The notes beneath the pieces were generated by a model, which worked only from the letters and a program-made list of their open reading frames with translations, was not told the DNA's origin and made no database searches. Below, one piece after another: positions 51,916-60,035 of a stretch of 62,240 nt of DNA. This DNA comes from a virus: IMG/VR virus record IMGVR_UViG_3300025120_000045, positions 1 through 62,240 of that record. One strand, written 5' to 3'. Numbering within the stretch: the stretch's first letter is position 1; each line of letters opens with the position of its first letter. The translations under genes and the position numbers were made by a program.

Positions 51916-52283
51916 TGGCTACAAAAATAACAGTAAATCAAAATAATGGAACATTGGTACTGCAAGCAAATACAGCTGGTTTTGTAAATTTAGGTACTGG
52001 TGTGGCAGGAACGTCAAAAGCAAACAATGCTGGAGAAACAGTTACAGGAATGACTATTAGAGAAGTATTCTGGACACAAAAAGATGGAAATGTTTCTGCT
52101 AATACTTGGTTGATCAAAAGAGGTGCTAATACAGTATTAGTATGTCCTGGCAATTCAGGTCATTTCAAGTTTGACGGAATGCAAATAGAGAATTCATTTG
52201 AAAAAGCATCTAATGTAAATTTTGTAACTACCGGACTTGGTACGTTAATACTTAAACTAAAGAAAACATCTGGAGAGGTATAA
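51915..52283 (+). CDS. Small beta-rich head-operon protein, unknown
   Basis: 122 residues without membrane segment: TKITVNQNNGTLVLQANTAGF, in parts, then TIREVFWTQKDGNVSANTWL and FKFDGMQIENSFE. It is coupled by one-base overlaps to the upstream core gene and to gp21, so it is part of head morphogenesis transcription. It could be a decoration or minor capsid protein. The fold type resembles the small protein at 31131. Confidence 0.55.
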   Translation: MATKITVNQNNGTLVLQANTAGFVNLGTGVAGTSKANNAGETVTGMTIREVFWTQKDGNVSANTWLIKRGANTVLVCPGNSGHFKFDGMQIENSFEKASNVNFVTTGLGTLILKLKKTSGEV

Positions 52284-52936
52284 TGAAACTAATATCAGAA
52301 ATAGTTGATCATAAGTTAGAATACATTACAGAAGCAAATGAGAATGGTAAAAAAGCCTATAAGATTAAAGGTGTCTTCATGCAAGGAGAGATCAAGAATC
52401 GTAATGGCAGAGTTTACCCAATGGGTATTTTAAAAGAAAACGTTGAAAAGTATAACAAAGATTATATACAAAAGAATAGAGCTTATGGTGAGTTGGGTCA
52501 TCCTAGTGGACCAACAATAAATCTTGAAAGAGTTAGTCACATGATTACTGATCTTTATCAGGATGGTAATAATTATATGGGTGAAGCTAAAATTATGGAT
52601 ACTCCATACGGTAAGATAGTAAAGAATTTAATGGATGAAGGAGCAACATTGGGTGTTAGCTCAAGAGGAATGGGTTCACTGAAACAAAACGGTAGTGGAA
52701 CTCAGGTTGTACAAAAAGATTATCATTTAGCCACAGCTGCTGACATTGTAGCTGATCCTTCGGCTCCTGATGCTTTCGTAGAAGGTATCATGGAAGGTAA
52801 GGAATGGGTATGGGATAATGGGGTTCTCAGAGAAGCGCAAATGGCTGAGTATAAAGATGAGATTGAAAAATACTCTAAAAAGAACCTTGAAGAAGCAAAA
52901 TTGAGAGTATTTTCTAATTTTATTTCAAAACTATAA
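52283..52936 (+). CDS. 21: gp21 prohead protease
   Basis: 217 residues (T4: 212). The serine protease motifs are GELGHPSGP (H73) and LGVSSRG (S126/S127). The start KLISEIVDHKLEYITEANEN and GEIKNRNGRVYP are typical. It degrades the core and trims gp23 after assembly. It is followed by a late promoter and the scaffold gene. Confidence 0.95.
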   Translation: MKLISEIVDHKLEYITEANENGKKAYKIKGVFMQGEIKNRNGRVYPMGILKENVEKYNKDYIQKNRAYGELGHPSGPTINLERVSHMITDLYQDGNNYMGEAKIMDTPYGKIVKNLMDEGATLGVSSRGMGSLKQNGSGTQVVQKDYHLATAADIVADPSAPDAFVEGIMEGKEWVWDNGVLREAQMAEYKDEIEKYSKKNLEEAKLRVFSNFISKL

Positions 52937-52939
52937 ACT

Positions 52940-52947
52940 TATAAATA
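52940..52947 (+). promoter_or_regulatory. T4-type late promoter TATAAATA
   Basis: Exact match just after the gp21 stop, 36 bases before the gp22 ATG. Confidence 0.8.
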
Positions 52948-52982
52948 ATATAAAACAGATAACCTAACAAGGAGAAATAATC

Positions 52983-54113
52983 ATGTCTGAACAAGATCTT
53001 AAAACAGAAGATCAGGAAGTTGTTGAAGAAAGTCAAGTGGAGCTTGATGAATTCAAGGCATCTATGGGTGACCCTTCAGAAGTTCCTGAGCCAACATCAA
53101 CGAAAGCAGCAGCGCCTGGTCCAAGTAAAGATCAAGGTGAAAAATCAACTCCAATGCAAGGCTCTTCCGAGAAGCCTAAAAAGCCTATTATGGCTGGCAC
53201 TAAAATGGGAATGATTAATGCTATGGTTAAAAAAATGTCTCGTATGTCAAAGAATGACATTCAAAGCACATATGGAAATATGATGTCTGGTATGAAACCA
53301 AAAATGGCTGAAGAAGCAGAAGCTGATGGCGAATCTATTTCTGAAACTTCATACAAGGTAACACCAGAAGATATTGACATTAAAGCTGATGTAAAAGCAT
53401 TATTCGGTAATGAAGAATTATCAGAAGAGTTCAAAGAAAAAGCAATAACAGTTTTTGAATCTGCTGTTGTTTCAAAAATTAACGAACACATTGAAACTTA
53501 CAACGTAACTGTAGAAGAGTCTTTCAAAGAAGATGCTGAAGGTATCAAGACAGAATTATCTGAGAAATTAGATAGTTATCTTGACTATGTTGTAGAGCAA
53601 TGGTCTGAAGAAAACAAAGTTGCTATTGAGCAAGGATTAAAATCTGAGCTAGTAGAAGATTTCATGGGTGGTCTGAAGAATTTATTCGAAGATCATTATA
53701 TTGATGTTCCAGACAGTAAAGTAGATGTAGTTGAAGAATTAGCTGCTAAGAATGAAGAGCTAGAAGCACAACTCAATGCTGAGCTGACTAAAAACGTTGA
53801 AGCTAAAAAAGCTATTGACGAGAGCACTCAACAAAAAATGATTGACACTGTAACTGAAAGTTTAGCAGAAACTCAAAAAGAGAAGTTTCAAACTTTAGCT
53901 GAAGGTGTACAATTTACTGATCAAGATTCGTTTCAAAAGAAACTATCAATAATTAAAGAAAGCTATTTCGCTACAGACACAGTAACTGAAACAGCTAATT
54001 TAGTAGGTGAAACTGATGAGCCTCTTGATGAAGAGGAACAACCGAGTGGATCTAAAGTTGATCCAGCAATGGCAGGATATATGAATGCTATTACAAGGTC
54101 AATTAAAAAGTAG
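52983..54113 (+). CDS. 22: gp22 prohead core scaffold
   Basis: 376 residues, longer than T4 gp22 (269). The N-terminal 120 residues are acidic and Pro/Ser/Lys-rich. The C-terminal 250 residues are long helices with Glu/Lys periodicity: EEFKEKAITVFESAVVSKIN, LDYVVEQWSEENK, YFATDTVTETANL and the end DPAMAGYMNAITRSIKK, diagnostic of this family. It forms the scaffold around which gp23 assembles. Confidence 0.93.
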   Translation: MSEQDLKTEDQEVVEESQVELDEFKASMGDPSEVPEPTSTKAAAPGPSKDQGEKSTPMQGSSEKPKKPIMAGTKMGMINAMVKKMSRMSKNDIQSTYGNMMSGMKPKMAEEAEADGESISETSYKVTPEDIDIKADVKALFGNEELSEEFKEKAITVFESAVVSKINEHIETYNVTVEESFKEDAEGIKTELSEKLDSYLDYVVEQWSEENKVAIEQGLKSELVEDFMGGLKNLFEDHYIDVPDSKVDVVEELAAKNEELEAQLNAELTKNVEAKKAIDESTQQKMIDTVTESLAETQKEKFQTLAEGVQFTDQDSFQKKLSIIKESYFATDTVTETANLVGETDEPLDEEEQPSGSKVDPAMAGYMNAITRSIKK

Positions 54114-54126
54114 ATTAACAGTATAT

Positions 54127-54134
54127 TATAAATA
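54127..54134 (+). promoter_or_regulatory. T4-type late promoter TATAAATA
   Basis: Exact match 58 bases before the major capsid ATG. Confidence 0.8.
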
Positions 54135-54192
54135 ATATTAATTAAATGAAAAGGCTGACTTTTCTAAACTTTAACAATAAAAGGAATAAAAA

Positions 54193-55575
54193 ATGTCTTA
54201 TTTAACAGAAGAGCTAGTGAAAAAATGGCAGCCAGTTCTTGAACATGGGGACCTAGATCCAATCAAAGATCCTCACAAGCGTCAGGTTGTTGCCACTTTA
54301 CTAGAAAACCAAGAAAATGCAGCTAGAGAACAAGCTGCTCAATCAGGAGGAATGAACCCTAGTTTATTAGGGGAAGCGGCTCCTGCTAACGCAATGGGTG
54401 CATCAAGCTCAACTGCCAGTGATGGTTCAGTTGATATATTTGACCCAGTACTTATTTCACTTGTAAGAAGAAGTATGCCAAACCTTATTGCATATGATAT
54501 CTGTGGTGTCCAGCCAATGACTGGTCCAACAGGTCTTATCTTTGCTTTAAGAAGTAGACTTCAAGATCAAACAGGTTCTGAAGCATTATTCAACGAAGCT
54601 AATACTTCTCATTCAGCTATCGGTTCACAAGCTGCAAATACATCTAACTTCGGTGGTGTACTTGACGGTGCTGTAGGTACTGACCAAGCTGGATCAGATC
54701 CAACTTCAAGAGCTTCTGGTTCTGGTTACACACTTCACCAAGGTATGTCAACGGCAACAGGTGAAGCATTAGGTGATGCTGCTGCTAACTCATTTGCTGA
54801 GATGGCTTTCTCTGTAGAGAAGGTTTCAGTAACTGCTGTTACTAGAGCGTTAAAGGCTGAATACACTATGGAACTTGCTCAAGACTTAAAGGCAGTTCAT
54901 GGTTTAGATGCTGAGACAGAACTTTCAAACATCCTATCTGCTGAGATCTTAGCTGAGATCAACAGAGAAGTTGTAAGAACAATTAACTATACAGCTACTG
55001 CTGGTGCTCAAACAAACACATCTGCTGCTGGAACATTTGACTTAGATGTTGACAGTAATGGTAGATGGTCTGTTGAGAGATTTAAAGGTATGATCTTTCA
55101 AATTGAAAGAGAAGCTAACCAGATCGCTAAAGCTACAAGACGTGGTAAAGGTAACGTAATGATCTGTGGATCAGATGTTGCTTCTGCAATGCAAATGGCT
55201 GGCGTTCTTGATTATGCTCCTGCATTATCTGCTAATTTGAATGTTGATGATACTGGTAATACATTTGCTGGTGTACTTAACGGAAGAATTAAGGTATATG
55301 TAGATCCATACTTCTCAAGCGCAGCTGGTTTACAGTATGCTACAATTGGATATAAAGGATCTTCTGCATTTGATGCTGGATTATTCTACTGTCCATATGT
55401 ACCGCTACAAATGGTAAGAGCAGTTGGTGAGAACACATTCCAACCTAAGATCGGTTTTAAGACTAGGTACGGAATTGTTGCTAACCCATTCGGTACTTCA
55501 AGTGCTGATGGTGCAATTGCATTCGGAAAACCAAACTTATATTACAGATTTGTAAAAATAAGTAACTTAATGTAA
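54193..55575 (+). CDS. 23: gp23 major capsid protein
   Basis: 460 residues (T4: 521). The HK97-fold protein carries IFDPVLISLVRRSMPNLIAYD, ICGVQPMTGPTGLIFALRS and the final AFGKPNLYYRFVKISNLM. A gp21-type cleavage site L-G-E/A is visible at 59-62, giving a mature start near A62, close to the T4 position (65). Codon use is visibly more C-rich than in neighbours, as expected of a highly expressed gene. A strong terminator follows. Confidence 0.98.
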   Translation: MSYLTEELVKKWQPVLEHGDLDPIKDPHKRQVVATLLENQENAAREQAAQSGGMNPSLLGEAAPANAMGASSSTASDGSVDIFDPVLISLVRRSMPNLIAYDICGVQPMTGPTGLIFALRSRLQDQTGSEALFNEANTSHSAIGSQAANTSNFGGVLDGAVGTDQAGSDPTSRASGSGYTLHQGMSTATGEALGDAAANSFAEMAFSVEKVSVTAVTRALKAEYTMELAQDLKAVHGLDAETELSNILSAEILAEINREVVRTINYTATAGAQTNTSAAGTFDLDVDSNGRWSVERFKGMIFQIEREANQIAKATRRGKGNVMICGSDVASAMQMAGVLDYAPALSANLNVDDTGNTFAGVLNGRIKVYVDPYFSSAAGLQYATIGYKGSSAFDAGLFYCPYVPLQMVRAVGENTFQPKIGFKTRYGIVANPFGTSSADGAIAFGKPNLYYRFVKISNLM

Positions 55576-55603
55576 TCTTAGGATTACACCGCACCTTAAA
55601 ATT

Positions 55604-55629
55604 AAAGGTCCTTCGGGACCTTTTTTTTT
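55604..55629 (+). terminator. Strong terminator after the major capsid gene
   Basis: AAAGGTCC-TTCG-GGACCTTT hairpin (stem 55604-55611 with 55616-55623) running into nine T residues. The loop is UUCG, as in the terminator at 147. Confidence 0.95.
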
Positions 55630-55641
55630 GTCTAAAAAATA

Positions 55642-55649
55642 GATAAATA
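55642..55649 (+). promoter_or_regulatory. Late-promoter-like GATAAATA before gp3
   Basis: One mismatch from consensus, only 5 bases before ATG 55655, so the transcript would be almost leaderless. Confidence 0.35.
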
Positions 55650-55654
55650 GTAAC

Positions 55655-56212
55655 ATGAGTTCATTAGACAAACAACCAACCAATGCAAACTTTCTTTCTC
55701 CTTTAGGTTTTAGATTTATAGTAGACAAATTACCTAACGTGAATTTCTTTTGTCAAAGTGCATCTTTACCATCCGTATCCCTTGCAGAGACAGAAATACC
55801 AAACCCATTAGTTAGATTGCCATACGCTGGTACAAAGTTAACTTATGCACCTTTAGATATAAGATTTAGAGTTGATGAGGATATGAAAAACTATCTTGAG
55901 GTATATGATTGGATGAAAGGTTTAGGTACACCTGAAAGTACTGATCAATATAAAGCATTAAATGCAGCTGCTGGATCTGCTAGACCAACTGCTGGTTTTA
56001 GTCCAGCTGGTAATATAATGCAAGGTGCTTTTAGTGATGGATCCGTTGTAGTTATGACTAGTGCACAGAATCCAAATATTAGAATTGGATTTGTAGATAT
56101 ATTTCCAACAAACTTATCTCCACTGCAGTTTGATGTTACACAACAAGATGTAGCATACCTTGAGGCAGATGCAACTTTCACATATAGAAACTTTACTGTT
56201 GTCCAGATTTGA
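55655..56212 (+). CDS. 3: gp3 tail terminator (tail tube completion)
   Basis: 185 residues (T4 gp3: 176). Tube-family pattern: FLSPLGFRFIVDKLPNVNFF, CQSASLPSVSLAETEIPNP, PLDIRFRVDEDMKNYLEVY and VDIFPTNLSPLQFDV. gp3 sits at the head-proximal end of the tail tube. The position between gp23 and uvsY is the same as in marine T4-like cyanophages, which separates it from gp19. Confidence 0.85.
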   Translation: MSSLDKQPTNANFLSPLGFRFIVDKLPNVNFFCQSASLPSVSLAETEIPNPLVRLPYAGTKLTYAPLDIRFRVDEDMKNYLEVYDWMKGLGTPESTDQYKALNAAAGSARPTAGFSPAGNIMQGAFSDGSVVVMTSAQNPNIRIGFVDIFPTNLSPLQFDVTQQDVAYLEADATFTYRNFTVVQI

Positions 56213-56226
56213 TAATGTAGTATAAT
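56199..56226 (+). promoter_or_regulatory. sigma70 promoter for uvsY-uvsW
   Basis: TTGTCC (56199-56204), 16-base spacer, TATAAT (56221-56226). It overlaps the 3' end of gp3. Transcription would begin at or just before the uvsY ATG, implying a very short leader. Confidence 0.5.
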
Positions 56227-56233
56227 AGTCTTT

Positions 56234-56677
56234 ATGAGACTAGAAGAAATATTAGATTTATGGACCCAGGATAGTCAAATAGACGATACTGATTTAGATG
56301 CAGAAAGTTTAAAAATACCTGTATTACATGGTAAATACTTAAAGTATCTATATAATGAAAGGTTGAAACTTAGATCATTAAAGATTAAATATAAATCTTT
56401 AAGTCGTAAGTTAGGTGAATATTACAGGGGTGAATTGAATAACCCAGAAGATCTTACAGAATTGAATCGTGAACCCTGGCCGAAAGTTACTCTAAAGCAA
56501 GATATACCAAGTTATATTGATGCTGATAAAGACATGGTTACTTTGCAAACAAAGTTAGCATATCAAGAGGAACTTGTCGGTTGTTGTGAAGATATATTAA
56601 AAAGTATAAACAACAGAGGGTTTCAGATTCGTGCAGCAATTGATTGGCGTAGACTTACACAATTTGGTGGAGGGTGA
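56234..56677 (+). CDS. uvsY: UvsY recombination mediator
   Basis: 147 residues (T4: 137). The blocks LEEILDLWTQDSQIDDTDLD, KIPVLHGKYLKYLYNERLKL and FQIRAAIDWRRLTQFGGG match UvsY. It loads the RecA-like UvsX recombinase on gp32-covered DNA. UvsX is not in the window. It is followed immediately by uvsW. Confidence 0.93.
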   Translation: MRLEEILDLWTQDSQIDDTDLDAESLKIPVLHGKYLKYLYNERLKLRSLKIKYKSLSRKLGEYYRGELNNPEDLTELNREPWPKVTLKQDIPSYIDADKDMVTLQTKLAYQEELVGCCEDILKSINNRGFQIRAAIDWRRLTQFGGG

Positions 56678-56681
56678 TACT

Positions 56682-58100
56682 TTGATAATTGAACAAGTTA
56701 ATGAAGTACACAGTAAAGTTATTGCAGAAAATTCAATTAAACAAGAGTTAGTAGAGTTCTTTACATTTGAAGTTCCAGGTGCTAAATTTATGCCTGCTTA
56801 TAGAAGTAGATATTGGGATGGTAAAGTAAGGTTATATAATAGTCAAACAAAATTAATTTATAAAGGATTGGTTGAATATTGTATTAAGTTTGCTGAAGAA
56901 AGAGGATATAAAGTAAAGAAAAAATATAAAGAATCTAAAGTAGATATCCCTTCAGATGAACCAGATTATAATTTACCTATAAAACCAAGACCATATCAAA
57001 TAAGCACCTTTAAACAGTGTATAACGACCCATAGACAACTTGTTCTGTCTCCTACAGCTAGTGGTAAGAGTTTAGTAATTTATATGTTGACTCAGCATTA
57101 TAAACAGTCTAAAGTATTAGTTGTAGTACCAACAACAAGTTTAGTATATCAAATGAAAAGTGATTTTGAAAGTTATAACTGTAAGGAAAACATTCATGTA
57201 ATAATGAGTGGTCAAGAAAAACATACAGAAGATAGAATTGTAATAAGTACATGGCAATCAATATATAATATGCCGAACAAATACTTTGATCAGTTTGATG
57301 TTATTATTGGTGATGAAGCTCATTTATATAAAGCAAAAAGTTTAACCAAGATAATGGAAAAGTTGAAAGATACAAAATATAGATTTGGTTTTACTGGAAC
57401 CTTAGATGGATCCCAAACACATAAGTTAGTATTGGAAGGATTATTTGGTCCTGTCTATCAACCTGTAACAACTAAAAAATTAATTGATGATAAGTACTTG
57501 GCTGACTTTGCAATTAAATGTATCACATTACAATATGAAGAAGCTATTTGTAAAATGGTTAAAGATATGAAGTATCAAGATGAGATGGATTTTATACTTA
57601 ATTATGAACCAAGAAATAAATTTATTAGTAAACTATGTAGTGCCCAAGAAGGTAATACATTATTGCTCTTCAATATAATTAATCATGGTAAAATATTACA
57701 TGATATGATTCAACAACAAATTAACACTAACCGCAAAATATTTTTTGTATATGGAGGAACTGATGCCGAAACTAGAGAACAAATTAGAGCAATCGCAGAG
57801 ACTGAAGATAATTCAATTATTGTTGCAAGTTTTGGGACTTTTAGCACAGGTATTAACATCCGTAATCTCCACAATATCATCTTTGCTTCGCCATCTAAGT
57901 CAAAAATTAGGAATCTCCAAAGTATCGGAAGAGGGCTCCGCAAAGGAGACAAAAAAGAAAAAGCAAGATTAATAGATATATCAGATGACTTGAGATACAA
58001 GAGTCATGTAAACTATACTTTAAAACATTTTTCTGAAAGAATAAAGATCTACAATTCAGAGAAGTTTGATTATAAACTTTACAAGATGGGGATCAAATGA
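56682..58100 (+). CDS. uvsW: UvsW helicase
   Basis: 472 residues from TTG 56682, chosen because GGAGGG (56669-56674) is well spaced from it and it follows the uvsY stop. An upstream in-frame ATG at 56631 lies deep inside uvsY and has no site. The superfamily 2 helicase shows motif I SPTASGKS, motif II IGDEAH, motif III FTGTLDG and motif VI QSIGRGLRKGD. T4 UvsW (502) processes recombination and R-loop intermediates and shuts off early origins. It overlaps the next gene by 4 bases. Confidence 0.93.
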   Translation: MIIEQVNEVHSKVIAENSIKQELVEFFTFEVPGAKFMPAYRSRYWDGKVRLYNSQTKLIYKGLVEYCIKFAEERGYKVKKKYKESKVDIPSDEPDYNLPIKPRPYQISTFKQCITTHRQLVLSPTASGKSLVIYMLTQHYKQSKVLVVVPTTSLVYQMKSDFESYNCKENIHVIMSGQEKHTEDRIVISTWQSIYNMPNKYFDQFDVIIGDEAHLYKAKSLTKIMEKLKDTKYRFGFTGTLDGSQTHKLVLEGLFGPVYQPVTTKKLIDDKYLADFAIKCITLQYEEAICKMVKDMKYQDEMDFILNYEPRNKFISKLCSAQEGNTLLLFNIINHGKILHDMIQQQINTNRKIFFVYGGTDAETREQIRAIAETEDNSIIVASFGTFSTGINIRNLHNIIFASPSKSKIRNLQSIGRGLRKGDKKEKARLIDISDDLRYKSHVNYTLKHFSERIKIYNSEKFDYKLYKMGIK

Positions 58101-58600
58101 ACAAAATAATGTTAAAAAAATATCAAGTTAAATTACTCAAGCTATCAACAGCAGAAGATATTATAGCTGAAGTTGATATGCAAAGTTTAAAGACATCTGA
58201 AGTTAGAATTAAGAACCCACAAAAAATTGTTATGGTTAATAACATGACACATATGGGTATGAGTTTAGTTAAATGGTTACCATGGAACTTTGGAGAAGTT
58301 ATTCCAATCAATAAAAAACATATTGTTGCTGTTACTAATACTGCACAAATACTAATTGACTACTTCAATAAACAAAATGCGCGCATAAAAGATTATAAGG
58401 GAGGAAAGTATCCTGAAGAAGATGCATCACAAGCTATGACTGGTGAAGTACTAACTGACAAGATACATGACCAAGAGACTGAGGAACGAATAGAGAAGAC
58501 CTTTAAAGAAATTGAAGAAGATGAACAACAAAGATCAAAACTGGATGAAATTATGGATGAAGTAGGAGTAGACCCTGATGATAAGAAAACTATTCATTAG
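58097..58600 (+). CDS. Sm-like domain phage protein, unknown
   Basis: 167 residues. The N-terminal 90 residues (YQVKLLKLSTAEDIIAEVD, NPQKIVMVNNM, WNFGEVIPINKKHIVAVTNT) have the strand pattern of an Sm/LSm-like barrel seen in many T4-like phages. The C-terminal half is acidic helix (IEKTFKEIEEDEQQRSKLDE). It may bind RNA or act as an adaptor. It is coupled to uvsW (ATGA overlap). Confidence 0.6.
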   Translation: MNKIMLKKYQVKLLKLSTAEDIIAEVDMQSLKTSEVRIKNPQKIVMVNNMTHMGMSLVKWLPWNFGEVIPINKKHIVAVTNTAQILIDYFNKQNARIKDYKGGKYPEEDASQAMTGEVLTDKIHDQETEERIEKTFKEIEEDEQQRSKLDEIMDEVGVDPDDKKTIH

Positions 58601-58676
58601 TCTATGTTCTACCCTCTTTCCGGCGGCTACATCAGCCAGTATACATTCGATTTCAATAAAGTCAACAGTTAATTAA
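58578..58676 (+). CDS. Tiny ORF with signal-peptide-like sequence
   Basis: 32 residues beginning MIRKLFISLCSTLFPAATSA: a positive N-terminus, a hydrophobic core and an ATSA-S signal-peptidase-like site. The remaining dozen residues are Ser/Ile-rich. It overlaps the upstream gene by 23 bases, and the GTAGGAGTAG stretch (58561-58571) offers a ribosome site. The base composition is unusually GC-rich around CCGGCGGC. It may be a secreted micropeptide or chance. Confidence 0.35.
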   Translation: MIRKLFISLCSTLFPAATSASIHSISIKSTVN

Positions 58677-58688
58677 AAAAGGATTATT

Positions 58689-59228
58689 ATGGGCCGAAGA
58701 GCTAAACAACAATATGTAAATAACAAAGACTTTCTAGCCGCAATGGTACAATACAGAATAAATGTAGCTGAAGCAAAGGATAAAGAAAACGAAAGACCAA
58801 TAGTACCTACTTATGTTGGAGAATGTATAATGAAGATTGCAACTCATTTGGCAAGAAAACCAAATTTTGTGAATTATACATTTAAAGAAGAAATGATAAG
58901 TGATGGTATTGAAAACTGTCTTCAGTATATTGATAACTTTAATCCAGAGAAAAGTAAGAACCCATTTGCATATTTTACACAAATAATATATTATGCATTT
59001 CTTAGAAGAATCCAAAAAGAAAAGAAACATTTGTTTGTTAAATTTAAGATGACAGAGCAAACAAATTTATTTGGAACGACAGCTGATACTCAAGCTGGAG
59101 ATACTACCTCAAAAGGTAATTACAAAGATGAAATTAAAGTTAGTGAATGGACACAAGAGTATATGGGAACATTTATTGAAGACTTTGAAAAAAACAAACG
59201 AAGAAAAATAAAGAAAAGGAAGGTATAA
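58689..59228 (+). CDS. 55: gp55 late-transcription sigma factor
   Basis: 179 residues (T4: 185). Region-2-like helices are seen in MISDGIENCLQYIDNFNPEK and KNPFAYFTQIIYYAFLRRIQ, diagnostic of T4-like late sigma. gp55 directs host RNA polymerase to TATAAATA promoters, which are abundant here. The C-terminus is basic. The stop overlaps the next ATG (TAATG). Confidence 0.95.
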   Translation: MGRRAKQQYVNNKDFLAAMVQYRINVAEAKDKENERPIVPTYVGECIMKIATHLARKPNFVNYTFKEEMISDGIENCLQYIDNFNPEKSKNPFAYFTQIIYYAFLRRIQKEKKHLFVKFKMTEQTNLFGTTADTQAGDTTSKGNYKDEIKVSEWTQEYMGTFIEDFEKNKRRKIKKRKV

Positions 59229-59338
59229 TGGTAGATAAAGAAGGATACACTCAAAGACAATGGGACAGAGTTGTAGGTTATGGTAAGGTTCCAAAAGAAT
59301 ATGCATTACGCTCAAAGAAAGAAAAGAAAGATGTATAA
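59228..59338 (+). CDS. Small conserved-type ORF
   Basis: 36 residues: MVDKEGYTQRQWDRVVGYGK followed by a Lys-rich tail. It is linked on both sides by overlaps: TAATG with gp55 and 8 bases with glutaredoxin. It fits the tight spacing of this operon. Family unknown. Confidence 0.55.
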   Translation: MVDKEGYTQRQWDRVVGYGKVPKEYALRSKKEKKDV

Positions 59339-59552
59339 ATTATATACAACTCCATCATGTGGATTTTGTATTATGGCTAAACAATTATTAGCTAATAATA
59401 ATCTTGAGTATGAAGAAGTATGCATACAGACAGACGAACAAGAAAAACAAAAAATTAAAGATATGGGCTTTTCAACTGTACCACAAATATGGAAAGATGG
59501 AGACCATGTTGGTGGTTATTATGAACTAAAGGAGAGTTTCAATGAGAGTTAA
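59331..59552 (+). CDS. Glutaredoxin
   Basis: 73 residues from ATG 59331, in frame within a longer ORF whose upstream part overlaps other genes. The active site is TTPSCGFCIMA (C9-x2-C12), followed by FSTVPQIWKDGDHVGGYYEL with the cis-Pro Val-Pro and GG motifs. It reduces disulfides, ribonucleotide reductase or peroxiredoxin. T4 has the analogous nrdC. Confidence 0.92.
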   Translation: MYKLYTTPSCGFCIMAKQLLANNNLEYEEVCIQTDEQEKQKIKDMGFSTVPQIWKDGDHVGGYYELKESFNES

Positions 59553-59694
59553 TTTTGAACGAGGAATAGTAATTAAAACAAAGGAAGAAATATGTACGAA
59601 TATGAATGCACAATCGTCAAGGTTGTGGACGGCGATACTGTTGATGTCAACATTAACTTGGGTTTCAATACTTGGATTAATAATGAGCGTGTAA
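59542..59694 (+). CDS. Overlapping small membrane ORF, doubtful
   Basis: 50 residues: MRVNFERGIVIKTKEE and onward, then a C-terminal hydrophobic segment (LWTAILLMSTLTWVSILGL). It starts inside the glutaredoxin 3' end with a GGAG site but shares about 100 bases out of frame with the SNase gene, so half of it may be a shadow. The first 17 residues before the overlap look real. Confidence 0.3.
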   Translation: MRVNFERGIVIKTKEEICTNMNAQSSRLWTAILLMSTLTWVSILGLIMSV

Positions 59695-60035
59695 GACTAT
59701 ATGGCATTGATACACCAGAATCAAGAACAAGAGATTTAGAAGAAAAGAAATTTGGACTATATGCTAAGTCAGTAGTTGAAAAATATATACCGGTTGGATC
59801 CAAACAAGTACTTGTAACTCATTTAGATAAAGTTGGTAAGTTTGGTAGAATACTTGGAGAGTTTAAAATATATGATGGTGAAGAAGATAGACAAACAACT
59901 ATTAATGAATACATGATTAGAAAAAATATTGGAGTAGAATATAAGGGTCAATCAAAAGACGATATAGAGGATGAACATTTAAAAAATAGAGAGGTACTAT
60001 ATGAACAAGGAACATTGGAAAAAACCAAAGACTAA
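59592..60035 (+). CDS. Thermonuclease (SNase-like)
   Basis: 147 residues with the staphylococcal nuclease fold. CTIVKVVDGDTVDVNI gives the calcium Asp residues, and RVRLYGIDTPESRT supplies Arg and Asp/Glu. KVGKFGRILGEF matches the GRxLAxV motif with its second Arg. No signal peptide is present, so it acts in the cell, probably in host DNA breakdown or nucleotide salvage. Confidence 0.88.
   Translation: MYEYECTIVKVVDGDTVDVNINLGFNTWINNERVRLYGIDTPESRTRDLEEKKFGLYAKSVVEKYIPVGSKQVLVTHLDKVGKFGRILGEFKIYDGEEDRQTTINEYMIRKNIGVEYKGQSKDDIEDEHLKNREVLYEQGTLEKTKD

Noticed and set aside
53020-53214. Plus-strand ORF of 64 residues inside gp22
   Set aside because: Different frame within a confident gene, no ribosome site, composition of a frame shadow.
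59542-59694. Confident membrane protein call for the overlapping ORF
   Set aside because: Its hydrophobic segment comes from the shifted frame of the SNase gene, so it is kept only as a low-confidence entry.
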